Notes: generated by a model from the sequence alone, not told the origin. A stretch of 64,000 nucleotides of DNA from Sphingopyxis terrae subsp. terrae NBRC 15098 (GCF_001598815.1 NZ_BCZQ01000020.1:1-64000); one strand, 5' to 3'; positions 1 through 11,953 are shown, counted from the first letter of the stretch. Translations and numbers: made by a program.

Positions 1-1
1 A

Positions 2-340
2 TGCCCCACCCCGGAATACACCATCGCCTACACCGGAAATTACACCACGAGCGCGGACGCTAACAAACGGGTGCCGATGAAGGCCCAGACCGGCTACCAG
101 AATGGGCTTGTCGCGAGCTACAATCGACTGGTCGCAAGACCCATATTGGGGATAGTGGTGGGGGTTTCGGAAAACTTATCACATTATAACCACACGATAT
201 ATGCTGTCCGTGGATCTCTCCTCCGTCCATTAATCATGAAAATCTCAGTTGTTGTTCGGCCGGGCTGGATCGCCAGACCAGTCGAACACCGCAGTCAGGC
301 ACCGTCATTCGCGCGGAGGCGGCCTTGGCGTGGCCGATAG
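2..340 (+). other. Open frame, possible 3' fragment of an unknown gene
   Basis: The frame is open from the left window edge to a stop near 340. Its first ~45 residues (starting CPTPEYTIAYTGNY) look protein-like. After about position 150 the translation loses that character and the DNA becomes AT-rich compared with the rest of the window. It may be the tail of a gene cut by the window edge and then decayed, or chance. I recognise no family. Confidence 0.2.
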
Positions 341-660
341 CGTGGCAATGACCAGCCGTACCTGATTGCGCCTCCGCGCAGTGCGAAGCCTACCATGAAT
401 GCCGCGGACACGCCGACTTCCCGGTCAATGCCCAGCGCGTTGGTGCAAACGAAAGTGATTGCAGCGGCCAATGCGGCGGTCACGTAGATCTCGTAGGAAA
501 AGATGATGGACCGCTCCTGGCTCAGCGTGTCACGGACGATGCCGCCAAAGCATGCCGTTATCATGCCCATGATGACAGAAGCGACCGGACCTGCGCCGGC
601 ACCGATCGCCCGTTCGGCGCCTCTCGCGGCAAACAGGGCTAACCCGACTGCTGCGGGATG
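295..660 (-). pseudogene. Truncated TRIC/UPF0126 (YicG-like) membrane protein, C-terminal half
   Basis: Reading the minus strand from ~660 gives GLALFAARGAERAIGAG, then MGMITACFGGIVRDTL, then GFALRGGAIRYGWSLPRY and a stop. This is the second repeat and C-terminus of a TRIC/UPF0126 protein, a trimeric inner-membrane cation-channel family of about 200 residues. The glycine-rich GGIVRD motif is intact. The whole first three-helix repeat is missing. At the truncation point the sequence switches directly to a LysR-family remnant read on the other strand. An in-frame ATG at 570 could only yield a 91-residue piece, so I treat it as a pseudogene. C-terminal stop at 295. Confidence 0.7.
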
Positions 661-1097
661 CCTTTCCCGATGCGCTTATCGGTTTTCGCTCCAACAGCCG
701 CGAAGTGCAGGTTCACGCGACTCTTGCAGGGGCCGGGGTTGCGGCGCTCGCCCGCTATCGTGCCGATGGGGAGCTCGGGCTAATTCGCCTGTACCCCGAC
801 AGACCTGACCTTGTTCGAGACATCTGGATAGGTGTGCATGTGGACATGCGCCACATGCCGAGAGTGCGGGCAGTGACCGATACAGTTGTCGAAGCACTGC
901 GGAAAACGCCGCGATTCTCAATCCGGGTTACTGAACCCCAAGTGTTGATAGAGCAAGACAGGCTCGAGCACACGCTGGAGCCAGCTTTTCGTCGCAATAC
1001 CTTGATCAACCGTCGCCGGATCCGCTGCTACCTAGAGAGCTACCTAGCGATCTGCGAGCGGAAATCCAGTTGGCCCAACGGCCATTTAATACGTTGA
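648..1097 (+). pseudogene. LysR-family regulator remnant (C-terminal effector-domain part)
   Basis: The plus-strand translation contains GAGVAALARYRADGELGLIRL and RPDLVRDIWIGVHVDMRHMP followed by RVRAVTDTVVEALR. This is the usual ending of the LysR substrate-binding domain. There is no helix-turn-helix half upstream: that position is occupied by the antisense TRIC remnant. The frame runs ~50 residues past the normal end of the family with low-quality sequence until a stop at 1097, so the native stop seems lost as well. A GTG at 705 could start a small product, but a functional regulator is not possible without the DNA-binding domain. Confidence 0.65.
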
Positions 1098-1112
1098 AAT
1101 ATATGGATAAAT

Positions 1113-1188
<76 letters not shown>

Positions 1189-1530
1189 ACGTGCCGGTTT
1201 TCGGCGGACTTCGCGGCGGCCACAAAGGCTTTGTGCTGCGAAGAGAGCGGCCCGCTATCATGCTCGTTCGGGCATGGCAATGGGCTTCGGCAATATTTTT
1301 TCGCAAAAGGCATTTTACCTTGCTTGAGCGGGGCGGGGGATCGGGCATTTGCGTTGAGGGCGTCGGACGGCGGCGGCTCGAAATGTCGGGCATGGGGGAG
1401 CGTCAGTGAGTAAAATGGAGGCATCGGACCGCTCGCGCGGCGCCCGAAAGCTTGCGCATTCCAGCAATTTATGGTCTGCCGTCCAGCAAGCGCGGCGATT
1501 TTGCATCCGCGGTGGGACTTTGAGGGGCGC
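1189..1530. other. Non-coding gap between tRNA-Lys and the efflux operon
   Basis: I see no convincing gene in these 342 bases. They should contain the tRNA-Lys promoter (minus strand) and the efflux-operon promoter (plus strand). The one clear structure is an inverted repeat at 1209-1243: outer arms CTTCGC/GCGAAG and a perfect inner palindrome CACAAAG-G-CTTTGTG at 1221-1235. Confidence 0.6.
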
Positions 1531-2955
1531 ATGCAGACGGGAAGGCGCTGGCTGACAATAGCCCTGTTGGCGGGCGGGCTTGGGGGCTGCGTTTCGGCGC
1601 CGACCGAATATCCATCCGGGCCGGGCATTCCCGTTCCCGAGCAATGGTCGGTCGAATCGGGAGGCAATCCCGCCGCGACGGCATCCTATTGGACGCAGTT
1701 GAACGATCCGCTGGTCGATTCCTATGTCGCGCAGGCGCTGGCGAACAATCGTGACATTGCCCAGTCGGCGGCCCGCCTGGCGCAGGCGCGCGCAGGCGTG
1801 CGCGCGGCGCGGGCAGGCTATTTCCCGCAGGTCACGGCATCCGGAGGCGTCCAGCGCGATGTTGGCGATCTGGCCGACGAGCGGCTGCAATATTCGCTCG
1901 GCGCCGACGCGCAGTGGGAGATCGATCTTTTCGGACGGATCGGCGGCAATGTTGCCGCATCGCGGGCCGATCTTGCCGCCGCCGGCTATGGCCTTGCCGA
2001 CCTGCAGCGCCTGATCGTGGGACAGGTGGCGCAGACGACCGTGTCGGCGCGAACGCTCGCGGTACAACTCGCGATCGCGCGCGAGACGCTGACCATTCAG
2101 GACGATAATCTCCAGATCGCGCGCTGGCGACGCGAAGCCGGCCTGGTATCGAGCCTCGATGTCGAGCAGGCCGCCGCGCAGCGGGCGCAGACCGCGGCGA
2201 GCATTCCGGCGCTCGAGCGCGATCTCGCGCAGGCGGCGAACAGCATCTCGACCCTGATCGGCGAAGCCCCCGGCCCGGTACGGACGGCGATCGAGGGTGA
2301 TGCAAGGGCAATTCCGGTCCCTCCGGATGCGGTGGGGTTCGATGCGCCGGCTGCGGTGCTGCGCCATCGCCCCGACGTCCGCCAGGCCGAAGCGACGCTG
2401 CTCGCCGACACGGCGCGCATCGGCGTTGCACGCGCGCAGATGCTGCCGCTGGTCAACCTCACCGGAAACCTCGGCACCGCCTCGTTCGGGATCGGCAATC
2501 TGTTCGATGTGATAACCGGGCGGCTCTTTGCGGGGATCAGCCAGCTGATCTTTGACGGCGGCCGCGCGCGCGCGGGTGTCGACGCCGCCAATGCAGCCGC
2601 GCAGGCTTCGCTTGCGGCATGGCAAAAGGCGATCCTCGCCGCGCTGGAAGATGTCGAGAGCGCTGCCGCGGCCCAGCGCGCGGCGGGCGAACGCGTGGGC
2701 TTATTCGCAGCGGCGCGCGATGCGGCAAGCAACGCCGCGCTGCTGGCGCGGAGCCAGTATCAGGCGGGGCTGATCGACTTTCAGACTTTGCTGACCGCGG
2801 AGAACCAGCTGCTGTCGGCACGCAACGCGCTGGCGGCGAGCGAGGCCGAGCGCGCCAATGCCTTTATCAGCCTCAACCAGGCTCTTGGCGGCGGTTGGGA
2901 CGGGACCAATTTCGATCCGGATGCCGGCGTTCGGACACAGGGGACTAGCGAATGA
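1531..2955 (+). CDS. NodT/OprM-family outer membrane efflux lipoprotein
   Basis: This is the outer membrane channel of a tripartite efflux system and would dock on the adaptor encoded next. The start at 1531 (474 aa) is chosen because GAGGGG lies just upstream and it gives a proper lipoprotein signal with lipobox LGGC (Cys20). The open frame extends 20 codons further upstream. The body shows two TolC-type repeats rich in Ala/Gln/Arg helices, for example ASYWTQLNDPLVDSYVAQAL, VSSLDVEQAAAQRAQT and the family motif LRHRPDVRQAEATLLA. It is the first gene of a tightly coupled operon, and its stop overlaps the adaptor start (ATGA). The substrate cannot be told from sequence. Confidence 0.93.
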   Translation: MQTGRRWLTIALLAGGLGGCVSAPTEYPSGPGIPVPEQWSVESGGNPAATASYWTQLNDPLVDSYVAQALANNRDIAQSAARLAQARAGVRAARAGYFPQVTASGGVQRDVGDLADERLQYSLGADAQWEIDLFGRIGGNVAASRADLAAAGYGLADLQRLIVGQVAQTTVSARTLAVQLAIARETLTIQDDNLQIARWRREAGLVSSLDVEQAAAQRAQTAASIPALERDLAQAANSISTLIGEAPGPVRTAIEGDARAIPVPPDAVGFDAPAAVLRHRPDVRQAEATLLADTARIGVARAQMLPLVNLTGNLGTASFGIGNLFDVITGRLFAGISQLIFDGGRARAGVDAANAAAQASLAAWQKAILAALEDVESAAAAQRAAGERVGLFAAARDAASNAALLARSQYQAGLIDFQTLLTAENQLLSARNALAASEAERANAFISLNQALGGGWDGTNFDPDAGVRTQGTSE

Positions 2956-4256
2956 CCGATACCGGCACTGCGCCGCAGGAACTCGAGGATTTTCTTGGCG
3001 CGAAGCCGCGTCCCAAGTGGCGGCGCTGGATGAAATATTGGCTGCCCGCGGCGCTGATACTCGTCATATTGCTGGCGATGGCGACTTGTTCGCGCGGGAA
3101 GGGCGAGGCCAAATATATCACCGAGCCGGTGACCGAGAAGTCGCTGACGCTCAGCGTCACGGCGACCGGGAATCTGCGGCCGACCAATCAGGTCGAGGTC
3201 GGGTCCGAAGTGTCAGGCAAGATCGATCACATCTATGTCGATGTGAATGATCGCGTCTCCAAGGGGCAGATCCTCGCCCAGATCAACACCGACGTGATCG
3301 AGGACCAGATCACCCAGGCCGAGGCCAATCTCAACGCGGCGCGCGCGCAGGTGGCGCAGGCGCAGGCGACGCTGGACGTCGACAAGGCGCAGCTCGCGCG
3401 GCTGGAAAATGTGTTCAAGATCTCGGGCGGCAAGGTTCCCTCCGGGGTCGAACTCGATCAGGGCCGCGCGGCGGTGAAGCGCGATACCGCCGCCGTTGCC
3501 GCGGCGCAGGCGAATGTCCGCGCGGTTGAGGCGCAATTGTCGTCGGCGGTGACCAACCGCAACCGCGCGGTGATCCGTTCGCCCGTTTCTGGTGTCGTGC
3601 TCGCGCGCCAGGTCGAGCCCGGGCAGACTGTCGCGGCAAGCTTCAACACCCCGACCCTCTTCATCATCGCCGAAGATCTGTCCGCGATGCAGCTTCGCGT
3701 CGAGATCGATGAAGCCGACGTCGGACAGGTTCAGACCGGACAGAAGGCCGATTTTACGGTCGATGCCTATCCCGGTCGCCGCTTTCCCGCGGTCGTCGAG
3801 CGCGTCGATCAGGCGTCGAGCAACACCGCTTCGCAGGCGAGCCAGCAGACGGCCACCGCAACCGCCAATGCGGTCGTCAGCTATGAGGCGAGGCTGGCGG
3901 TGGCCAATGGCGACGGGCTGCTGCGTCCGGGGATGACCGCTACGGCGACCATCGCAACGGGCAGCACGGCCAAACAATTGCTGGTTCCGAACGGGGCCTT
4001 GCGCTTTCAGCCCGATGCGAAGGAAAAGGAAAAGGCCGGCGTACTCAATCCCGAAATCGGGCTGGAAAAGAATGAACAGCGCGCGACGATCGGCGTGGGC
4101 AGCCAGCAGCGCGTCTGGGTGCTTCAGGCCGACGGGATGCTGAAGCCCGTCGATGTGGTGACGGGGCAGAGCGACGGCCGCCTGACCGCGGTGACGGCCA
4201 AGGGGCTGCGGCCCGGCATGAAGGTGGTGACGGGCAAGGGGGCGACGGGCCAGTGA
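2952..4256 (+). CDS. HlyD/MacA-type periplasmic adaptor of ABC efflux system
   Basis: The product (434 aa) is a membrane fusion protein linking the inner-membrane ABC transporter with the outer membrane channel. A cytoplasmic N-terminus is followed by one membrane anchor (about residues 28-46). Then come a split lipoyl domain (VGSEVSGKIDHIYVDVNDRV and VIRSPVSGVVLARQVEPGQT), an Ala/Gln-rich coiled-coil hairpin between the two halves, a beta-barrel and a membrane-proximal domain. The insert of Gln/Ala/Thr residues near 290 is slightly unusual. The start ATG overlaps the preceding stop by 4 bases, and the next gene starts inside its stop region, so translation is probably coupled. MacA-like, but no substrate is implied. 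Confidence 0.92.
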   Translation: MTDTGTAPQELEDFLGAKPRPKWRRWMKYWLPAALILVILLAMATCSRGKGEAKYITEPVTEKSLTLSVTATGNLRPTNQVEVGSEVSGKIDHIYVDVNDRVSKGQILAQINTDVIEDQITQAEANLNAARAQVAQAQATLDVDKAQLARLENVFKISGGKVPSGVELDQGRAAVKRDTAAVAAAQANVRAVEAQLSSAVTNRNRAVIRSPVSGVVLARQVEPGQTVAASFNTPTLFIIAEDLSAMQLRVEIDEADVGQVQTGQKADFTVDAYPGRRFPAVVERVDQASSNTASQASQQTATATANAVVSYEARLAVANGDGLLRPGMTATATIATGSTAKQLLVPNGALRFQPDAKEKEKAGVLNPEIGLEKNEQRATIGVGSQQRVWVLQADGMLKPVDVVTGQSDGRLTAVTAKGLRPGMKVVTGKGATGQ

Positions 4257-4974
4257 CGCCCCCCGAGATCCCGCTGATCGAACTCGAAGGGATAACGAAG
4301 ACCTTCGGCCGGGGCGAGGCGGCCTTTCAGGCGCTCAAGGGCGTCGACATGCGGATCGAGCGCGGCGATTTCGTTGCGGTGATGGGGCCTTCCGGGTCGG
4401 GCAAGTCGACGACGATGAACATCCTCGGCTGCCTGGATGTCCCGACGAGCGGGATTTTCCGCTTTCGCGGGGTCGAGGTGCAGGCGCTCGATCGCGATCA
4501 GCGCAGCCTGCTGCGGCGGCGATATCTCGGCTTCGTCTTTCAGGGCTTCAATCTCCTTGCCCGCACCAGTGCCGTCGAAAATGTCGAATTGCCGCTGCTC
4601 TATCGCGGCGAAAAGAAGAGCGAGCGTCACGCCGCAGCCATGCGCGCGCTCGATCAGGTGGGTCTTGCGCCCTGGGCGGATCACACGCCGGCCGAATTGT
4701 CGGGCGGGCAGCAGCAGCGGGTGGCGATCGCGCGCGCGCTCGTCACCCAACCCGACGTGCTGCTCGCCGACGAGCCCACGGGCAATCTCGATACCGAACG
4801 CTCGATCGAGATCATGCAGTTGCTCACGCGCCTGAACGGCGAGGGCATCACGATCCTCATGGTCACGCATGAGGAGGAAATGGCGGCCTTTGCCAACACC
4901 ATCGTGCGCTTTCGCGACGGGCTGGTCGAACGGGTCGAGCGCGGCCGGCGCACCCGCAGGGAGGAACCCGCCTG

Positions 4975-4975
<1 letters not shown>
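4253..4975 (+). CDS. MacB-type ABC transporter ATP-binding protein
   Basis: ATPase of the efflux system (240 aa). Walker A is GPSGSGKST at residues 45-53, the signature is LSGGQQQRVAIARAL, and Walker B is [12 protein letters not shown]. It falls in the LolD/MacB/FtsE clade. The start is GTG at 4253, overlapping the adaptor stop (GTGA). The stop overlaps the permease ATG (TGATG). In E. coli MacB the ATPase and permease are fused; here they are separate genes. It ends in a short basic tail (RGRRTRREE). Confidence 0.94.
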
Positions 4976-6174
<1,199 letters not shown>

Positions 6175-6207
6175 GCGGCACGCGCGGTCGCTGCGTCGCT
6201 GCCGTCG

Positions 6208-7314
6208 TCAACTCAGCCGGCTGTGCCGCTTCTTGCTGTCATTCTCGATCGCGAGGATGATGCCGATGCAAGTCATGATCGTCAGCATCGACGATCCGCC
6301 ATAGGAGAAGAGCGGCAGCGGGATGCCGACGACCGGCGCCAGCCCCATCACCATCCCCAGATTGATGGCGATATAGAAAAAGATCGTCATGGTGAGGCCC
6401 GTCGCGGTCAATTGGCCGAAGCGCGTCCGTGCATTGAGTGCGACGCGCGTCGACCAGCGCAGCAGGAAGAAGAAGCCGAGGAGCAGCAACAGCCCGCCGA
6501 CCAGCCCCCATTCTTCCGACATCGTCGCGAAGATGAAGTCGGTATGGCCTTCGGGCAAATAGTCGAGGTGGCTTTGCGACCCGTTGAGGAAGCCCTTGCC
6601 GAAAATGCCGCCCGATCCGATCGCAATCTTCGACTGGCTGATATGATAGCCGGCACCGAGCGGGTCGCTTTCGGGGTCGAGGAAAATCAGGACGCGCTTC
6701 TGCTGATAGTCGTGCAGCATCGAAAAGAGGATCGGCAGCGCGGCCAGTCCCGCGAGCGCGGCGCTGCCGAACCACCACAGCGGAAGGCCCGACACGAACA
6801 TCACGATCGCCGCGCTGGCGCAGATCGCCAGCGCCGTGCCGAGGTCGGGCTGGAGCATCACGAGCGCCGCGGGGATACCGATCATCACCAGCGCGGGCCA
6901 CAAGGCGTTAAAGGTCCGCGTGCTGCCCGGCGGCAATTGCGCGTAGAAGCGCGCGAGGGCGAGGACGATCGCGACCTTCATCAGTTCCGACGGCTGGAGG
7001 TTCATGAAACCCAGATTGAGCCATCGCTGGCTGCCGCCGCCGACAAAGCCGAGCGCCTCGACCGCGAGGAGCAGAAGCGCGACGCCCAGATAGCCGAGGT
7101 ACGAGAAATCCTCGAAAATGCGGATCGGCATGCGCCCGATTGCGAGCGCGACGAGCAGGAAGACGATGAAGCGCACCCCCTGTTGCAGCGCCCAGGGCGT
7201 CACGCTGCCGCCAGCGGCCGAATAGAGAACGAGCAGGCCGAAGCCGGTGATCGCCGACAGGAGCGCGATCAGCTTCCAGGGGATGCGCTGGACGGCGGGC
7301 GGAACCGGGATCAT
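6208..7314 (-). CDS. rodA: Rod shape-determining glycosyltransferase RodA (SEDS family)
   Basis: SEDS-family peptidoglycan glycosyltransferase that works with PBP2 in cell elongation. The start is the ATG at 7314 (MIPVPPAVQRIPWKL, 368 aa), which overlaps the PBP2 stop by 4 bases; a longer frame to 7356 would read into the PBP2 gene. It has about ten membrane helices. SEDS landmarks include GGGSQRWLNLGFMNLQPSELMK, the extracellular loop with LIFLDPESDPLGAGYHISQS, and the C-terminal PLPLFSYGGSSMLT. It is the last gene of the mreBCD-mrdA-rodA operon. Confidence 0.97.
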   Translation of the reverse strand: MIPVPPAVQRIPWKLIALLSAITGFGLLVLYSAAGGSVTPWALQQGVRFIVFLLVALAIGRMPIRIFEDFSYLGYLGVALLLLAVEALGFVGGGSQRWLNLGFMNLQPSELMKVAIVLALARFYAQLPPGSTRTFNALWPALVMIGIPAALVMLQPDLGTALAICASAAIVMFVSGLPLWWFGSAALAGLAALPILFSMLHDYQQKRVLIFLDPESDPLGAGYHISQSKIAIGSGGIFGKGFLNGSQSHLDYLPEGHTDFIFATMSEEWGLVGGLLLLLGFFFLLRWSTRVALNARTRFGQLTATGLTMTIFFYIAINLGMVMGLAPVVGIPLPLFSYGGSSMLTIMTCIGIILAIENDSKKRHSRLS

Positions 7315-9218
7315 TGCGCGAGCCCCGGATCGGGGCGCGCGATACCCGCCTTCCATGCGGCATAGTCGCGGTCCATCCGCTCCTTGATCGTGCCGCCCCA
7401 GCCCGCCTCGAAGGCGGTCAGTGCCTCCATCGCCTTTTCACGGTCGTAGAGGAAGGTGAAGATGTCCTTGGCAACGGGCGCAGCCGCGCGGCTGCCGCCC
7501 ATGCCATGTTCGATGATGACCGACGCGGCATAGCGCGGATTTTCAACCGGCGCGAAGCAGATGAACAGGCCGTGATCGCGAAATTTCCACGTTCCGCCCT
7601 TGCCGTTGCCGGTGTTGAGGCCGCGAACCTGTGCCGTGCCGGTCTTGCCCGCCATCTGGATACCGTCGAGCGGCAGGCGGCTGCGCCCCGCGGTTCCGCC
7701 GGGGGCGTTGACGACGCGGTTCATCCCCTCGCGCGCGGTCGCGAAGGCCTCGGCCGAGAAGGGCAAAGGCTCGTTCGAGAATTGCCGGCTGACGAGGCGC
7801 GGGTAGAGTTTGCGGCCCGAGGCGATACGTGACGCCATGACGGCGAGCTGGAGCGGATTCACGCTGACATAGCCTTGGCCGATCACCGCATTCAGCGAAT
7901 CGGACGCCGACCAGGGTTGGCCGTATTTCTTCATCTTCCACGCGCTGTCGGGGATGGTGCCGTAACGCTGGTTGCTTCCGGCAAGCTGGAATTCCTCGCC
8001 CAGCCCCATCATCTTCGCGGTCGGCGCGATGGCGTCATAGCCCAGCCGGTCGGCGACCCAATAGAAATAGCTGTTGCAGCTTTTCATGATCGCGGTCGGC
8101 ATGTCGACGCTGCCGTGGGTGCCGAGACAGCGGAAGAAACGGTTGCCGAGGCGATAGCCGCCGATGCAGGTGTGGCGCTCGCTCGGGTCCATGCCATGTT
8201 CGATCGCGGCGATCGCGGCCATCGGCTTCAGCGTCGATCCCGGTGGGTAGAGGCCGCGGGTCGCCTTGTTGATCAGCGGCTGGTGGTCGTCGGCGCGCAG
8301 CCAGCCATATTCGGCATTGCTGATCCCGTCCGAAAAGCTGTTCGGATCGAACGACGGCATCGAGACGAAGGCGAGGATGTCGCCATTGAGGCAGTCGATG
8401 ACGACCGCCGCCCCTGATTCGGGGCCCATGCGGCGCGCGGCATATTCCTGCAGATCGGCGTCGATGGTCAGGTGGACGGTCTTGCCTTGCGTATCGGGCT
8501 GGGTGCTGAGATCGCGCACGACCTTGCCCCGCGCGGTGACTTCGACGCGCTTGGCGCCGGCCTTGCCGCGCAACAGTTCCTCGAAATATTTCTCGAGCCC
8601 GTCCTTGCCGGTCTTGAAGCCGGGGGTGATGAAGAGCGGATTCTTGACCTTTTCATATTCCTCGGCGGTCGGGGCGCCGACATAGCCGATCAGGTGGCCG
8701 ACCGCGGCGCCGGTGGGATAGTTGCGGGCAAAACCGCGCGTCGGGGCAATGCCCGGCAGGTCGGGGAGGCGGACGAGGATCGATGCATATTGCTGCTCGG
8801 TCACGTCCTCCGCAACCGCAACCGGCTGGAATCCCGATGCCGCCTTGAGGTCGCGTTCGATGCGCGCCATTGCGTCGCCGTCGAACTGCAACAGCGTGCG
8901 GAGCTGGCCCAGAACCAGTTCCTTGCTGTGCATGCGATCGGGAATGATGTCGATGCGGAGCGACACGCGGTTGTTGGCAAGCGCCTTGCCGTGGCGGTCG
9001 ACGATCCAGCCGCGGCGCGGGGGGATGAGCGTCAGATTGACGCGGTTGCTTTCGGATTCGAGGACGTAGCGATCATTGTCGATGATCGAGATATAGCCCA
9101 TCCGCGTCGCGAGCGCGGCGCCCACGGCGATTTGTCCGCCGCCGACGACAAGGGTGCGGCGCGTGAAGGTGAGGCCCCTCCAGGTTTCGGTAATGGGCGG
9201 ACTTTTCTTGCGGGACAT
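7311..9218 (-). CDS. mrdA: Penicillin-binding protein 2 (elongasome transpeptidase)
   Basis: Class B PBP (635 aa) that crosslinks peptidoglycan during elongation, partner of RodA. A short cytoplasmic N-terminus and one membrane anchor (about residues 22-42) precede the pedestal domain (RGWIVDRHGKALANN). The transpeptidase domain has the active-site Ser328 in GSTLKPM, SxN in KSCNSYFYW, and K525-T-G in AGKTGTAQV. The size is typical. It lies 54 bases downstream of mreD and overlaps rodA by 4 bases. Confidence 0.97.
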   Translation of the reverse strand: MSRKKSPPITETWRGLTFTRRTLVVGGGQIAVGAALATRMGYISIIDNDRYVLESESNRVNLTLIPPRRGWIVDRHGKALANNRVSLRIDIIPDRMHSKELVLGQLRTLLQFDGDAMARIERDLKAASGFQPVAVAEDVTEQQYASILVRLPDLPGIAPTRGFARNYPTGAAVGHLIGYVGAPTAEEYEKVKNPLFITPGFKTGKDGLEKYFEELLRGKAGAKRVEVTARGKVVRDLSTQPDTQGKTVHLTIDADLQEYAARRMGPESGAAVVIDCLNGDILAFVSMPSFDPNSFSDGISNAEYGWLRADDHQPLINKATRGLYPPGSTLKPMAAIAAIEHGMDPSERHTCIGGYRLGNRFFRCLGTHGSVDMPTAIMKSCNSYFYWVADRLGYDAIAPTAKMMGLGEEFQLAGSNQRYGTIPDSAWKMKKYGQPWSASDSLNAVIGQGYVSVNPLQLAVMASRIASGRKLYPRLVSRQFSNEPLPFSAEAFATAREGMNRVVNAPGGTAGRSRLPLDGIQMAGKTGTAQVRGLNTGNGKGGTWKFRDHGLFICFAPVENPRYAASVIIEHGMGGSRAAAPVAKDIFTFLYDREKAMEALTAFEAGWGGTIKERMDRDYAAWKAGIARPDPGLAQ

Positions 9219-9272
9219 GAAAGCGGAAATTCGTTGGCAATCTGGGGCGAAGGCTAAGGCGGAGGCGGGCGA

Positions 9273-9794
9273 TTATCGGCGCTTGAGACGGAAATTGTCA
9301 AACTTGCCGGTCAGGCGGAGGAACAGCGGCATCAGCAGCACCGAAATGATGATCTGCGGCAGGACAAGGCCGAGCATATGCCCGGCGGGAGCGTGTGGAA
9401 AGGTGATAAGCACCGCAAGCGCCTGAACAGCGGCGACGAGCAGGGCGCCGATCGCCCAGTCGTGCAGGAAGCCGCGCCAATAGATGCGCTGCGACAGATA
9501 GGCGATCGCGATGCTCGCGGCGGTCCACAGCGCGATGGCGGTGCCGATCGGCGCGCCGCTGAACAGATCGTCCCACAGGCCGAGCGGCAGGCCGATCCAC
9601 ACCGGCCACATTTCGGTGCGCAGAAGTTGCCAGCTCAGGAAGAAGAGGAGGCCGAGCGGGGGCAGCACGGGCGAACTGGCGACGAGCGGCAGCATCAACG
9701 GCAGCGCCGACGCGATCATCACCGTCGCGATCGGCACGATCTGCATCCGCCAGCGCGAGGCTGGTTCGCCGATCCGCTGCCCGTGCCGGTTCAT
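9273..9794 (-). CDS. mreD: Rod shape-determining protein MreD
   Basis: Small integral membrane protein (173 aa) of the elongasome with about five hydrophobic helices. The motif LPLGLWDDLFSGAPIGTAIAL is the recognisable MreD signature. It follows mreC with a 4-base ATGA overlap, so translation is likely coupled. MreD sequences are poorly conserved; the position between mreC and mrdA makes the call firm. Confidence 0.94.
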   Translation of the reverse strand: MNRHGQRIGEPASRWRMQIVPIATVMIASALPLMLPLVASSPVLPPLGLLFFLSWQLLRTEMWPVWIGLPLGLWDDLFSGAPIGTAIALWTAASIAIAYLSQRIYWRGFLHDWAIGALLVAAVQALAVLITFPHAPAGHMLGLVLPQIIISVLLMPLFLRLTGKFDNFRLKRR

Positions 9795-10690
9795 GGCTCG
9801 CCGGCCGCCGTGGAGGATTGGGCGGGCACGGCCTGCGCCTCGATATTATCGGGCGTATAGGGGCGCAGCACCGCCACCGCATCGACCTTTGCCGGGTCGG
9901 CAAGCGGACGCGCGAGCGCACCATCGTCCTGGCGCCGCACGACGATGGCGACCGGAATGTTCGGCGGATAAAGGCCGCCGGTTCCCGACGTCACGAGGAT
10001 GTCGCCGGGCTTGAAGGGATTGTTCGCGATGTTGAGCGTGCGGACGTCGAGATCGCCGTTGCCGCGTCCCGTTGCGAGCGCCGGCAGGCCGTCGCGCGCG
10101 CGGCGCACCGGCACGACATTTTCGACGTCGGTAAGGAGCAGCACCTGCGACACCGACGGTCCGGCGGTCAGCACGCGGCCGATCAGGCCGTCGGCACCGC
10201 GTACCGGCTGGCCCGCCGAAACACCCCGGTTGCGCCCCAGGCTGAGCAGCGCGATGCGGCGGCTGCTCGTCGAGGTCGAGGTGAGCAGATAGCCATGGGC
10301 GAGCGCCGAGCGATCGGTCTGTTGCAATCCGAGCAGCGACTTGAGCTGACGATTTTCCTCTTCGAGCGCGCTGGTCGCGACGAGACGGCGGCGCGCCTCG
10401 GCCAGTTCCTTGCGCAAGCGGCGGTTCTGCGATCCCGCGCCGACATAGGCCGACACAGTGTCGTCGACGCCGGAGATCGACCCGATCACCGACCGCGTGC
10501 CGCGCGCGATCGGCGCGGTTATTTCCTGACTGGCGACGCGCAGGGCGGCAAAGCCGACGGGGTCGGCGACCGAAAGGATCGCCAGCAATAGCCCCGCAAG
10601 CGCGCCCGTTATCGCAATAACATAGGCGGCGAACAGGCTGTACTGGGCCTTCCGGGATTGCCCCGGACGCCGATGTGCCGGGCGAACCAT
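9791..10690 (-). CDS. mreC: Cell shape-determining protein MreC
   Basis: Periplasmic scaffold (299 aa) that links MreB filaments to PBP2. It has a basic cytoplasmic N-terminus (HRRPGQSRKAQYS), one transmembrane helix at about residues 18-40, a coiled coil (NRRLRKELAEARRRLVATSALEEENRQ region) and two beta domains with conserved GLIGRVLTAGPSVSQVLLLTD and FKPGDILVTSGTGGLYPPNIP. A proline/alanine-rich tail ends the protein. It is 17 bases downstream of mreB. Confidence 0.96.
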   Translation of the reverse strand: MVRPAHRRPGQSRKAQYSLFAAYVIAITGALAGLLLAILSVADPVGFAALRVASQEITAPIARGTRSVIGSISGVDDTVSAYVGAGSQNRRLRKELAEARRRLVATSALEEENRQLKSLLGLQQTDRSALAHGYLLTSTSTSSRRIALLSLGRNRGVSAGQPVRGADGLIGRVLTAGPSVSQVLLLTDVENVVPVRRARDGLPALATGRGNGDLDVRTLNIANNPFKPGDILVTSGTGGLYPPNIPVAIVVRRQDDGALARPLADPAKVDAVAVLRPYTPDNIEAQAVPAQSSTAAGEP

Positions 10691-10707
10691 GGACCGTCTG
10701 TCCGCGA

Positions 10708-11769
<1,062 letters not shown>

Positions 11770-11953
11770 TCATCGGCACCTGCCAGCCGGGTCGGTCTGG
11801 GCCTGCCGCCATCGAATGTGAACCCGCGCGCCTACCGGCACAGGACCAATCAGGGGGAGATTCCGGCTCTTCCCGGACGGGGTGGCTGGACAAAATGATC
11901 AGGGCTGAGCGGATGGGTCGCGATTTGCGTCCGACTGCGCTAGGACAGCCCCC

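Noticed and set aside
71-340. Stand-alone 89-aa protein starting at 71
   Set aside because: The frame is open from the window edge and the protein-like part precedes the ATG; the latter half is low-quality sequence.
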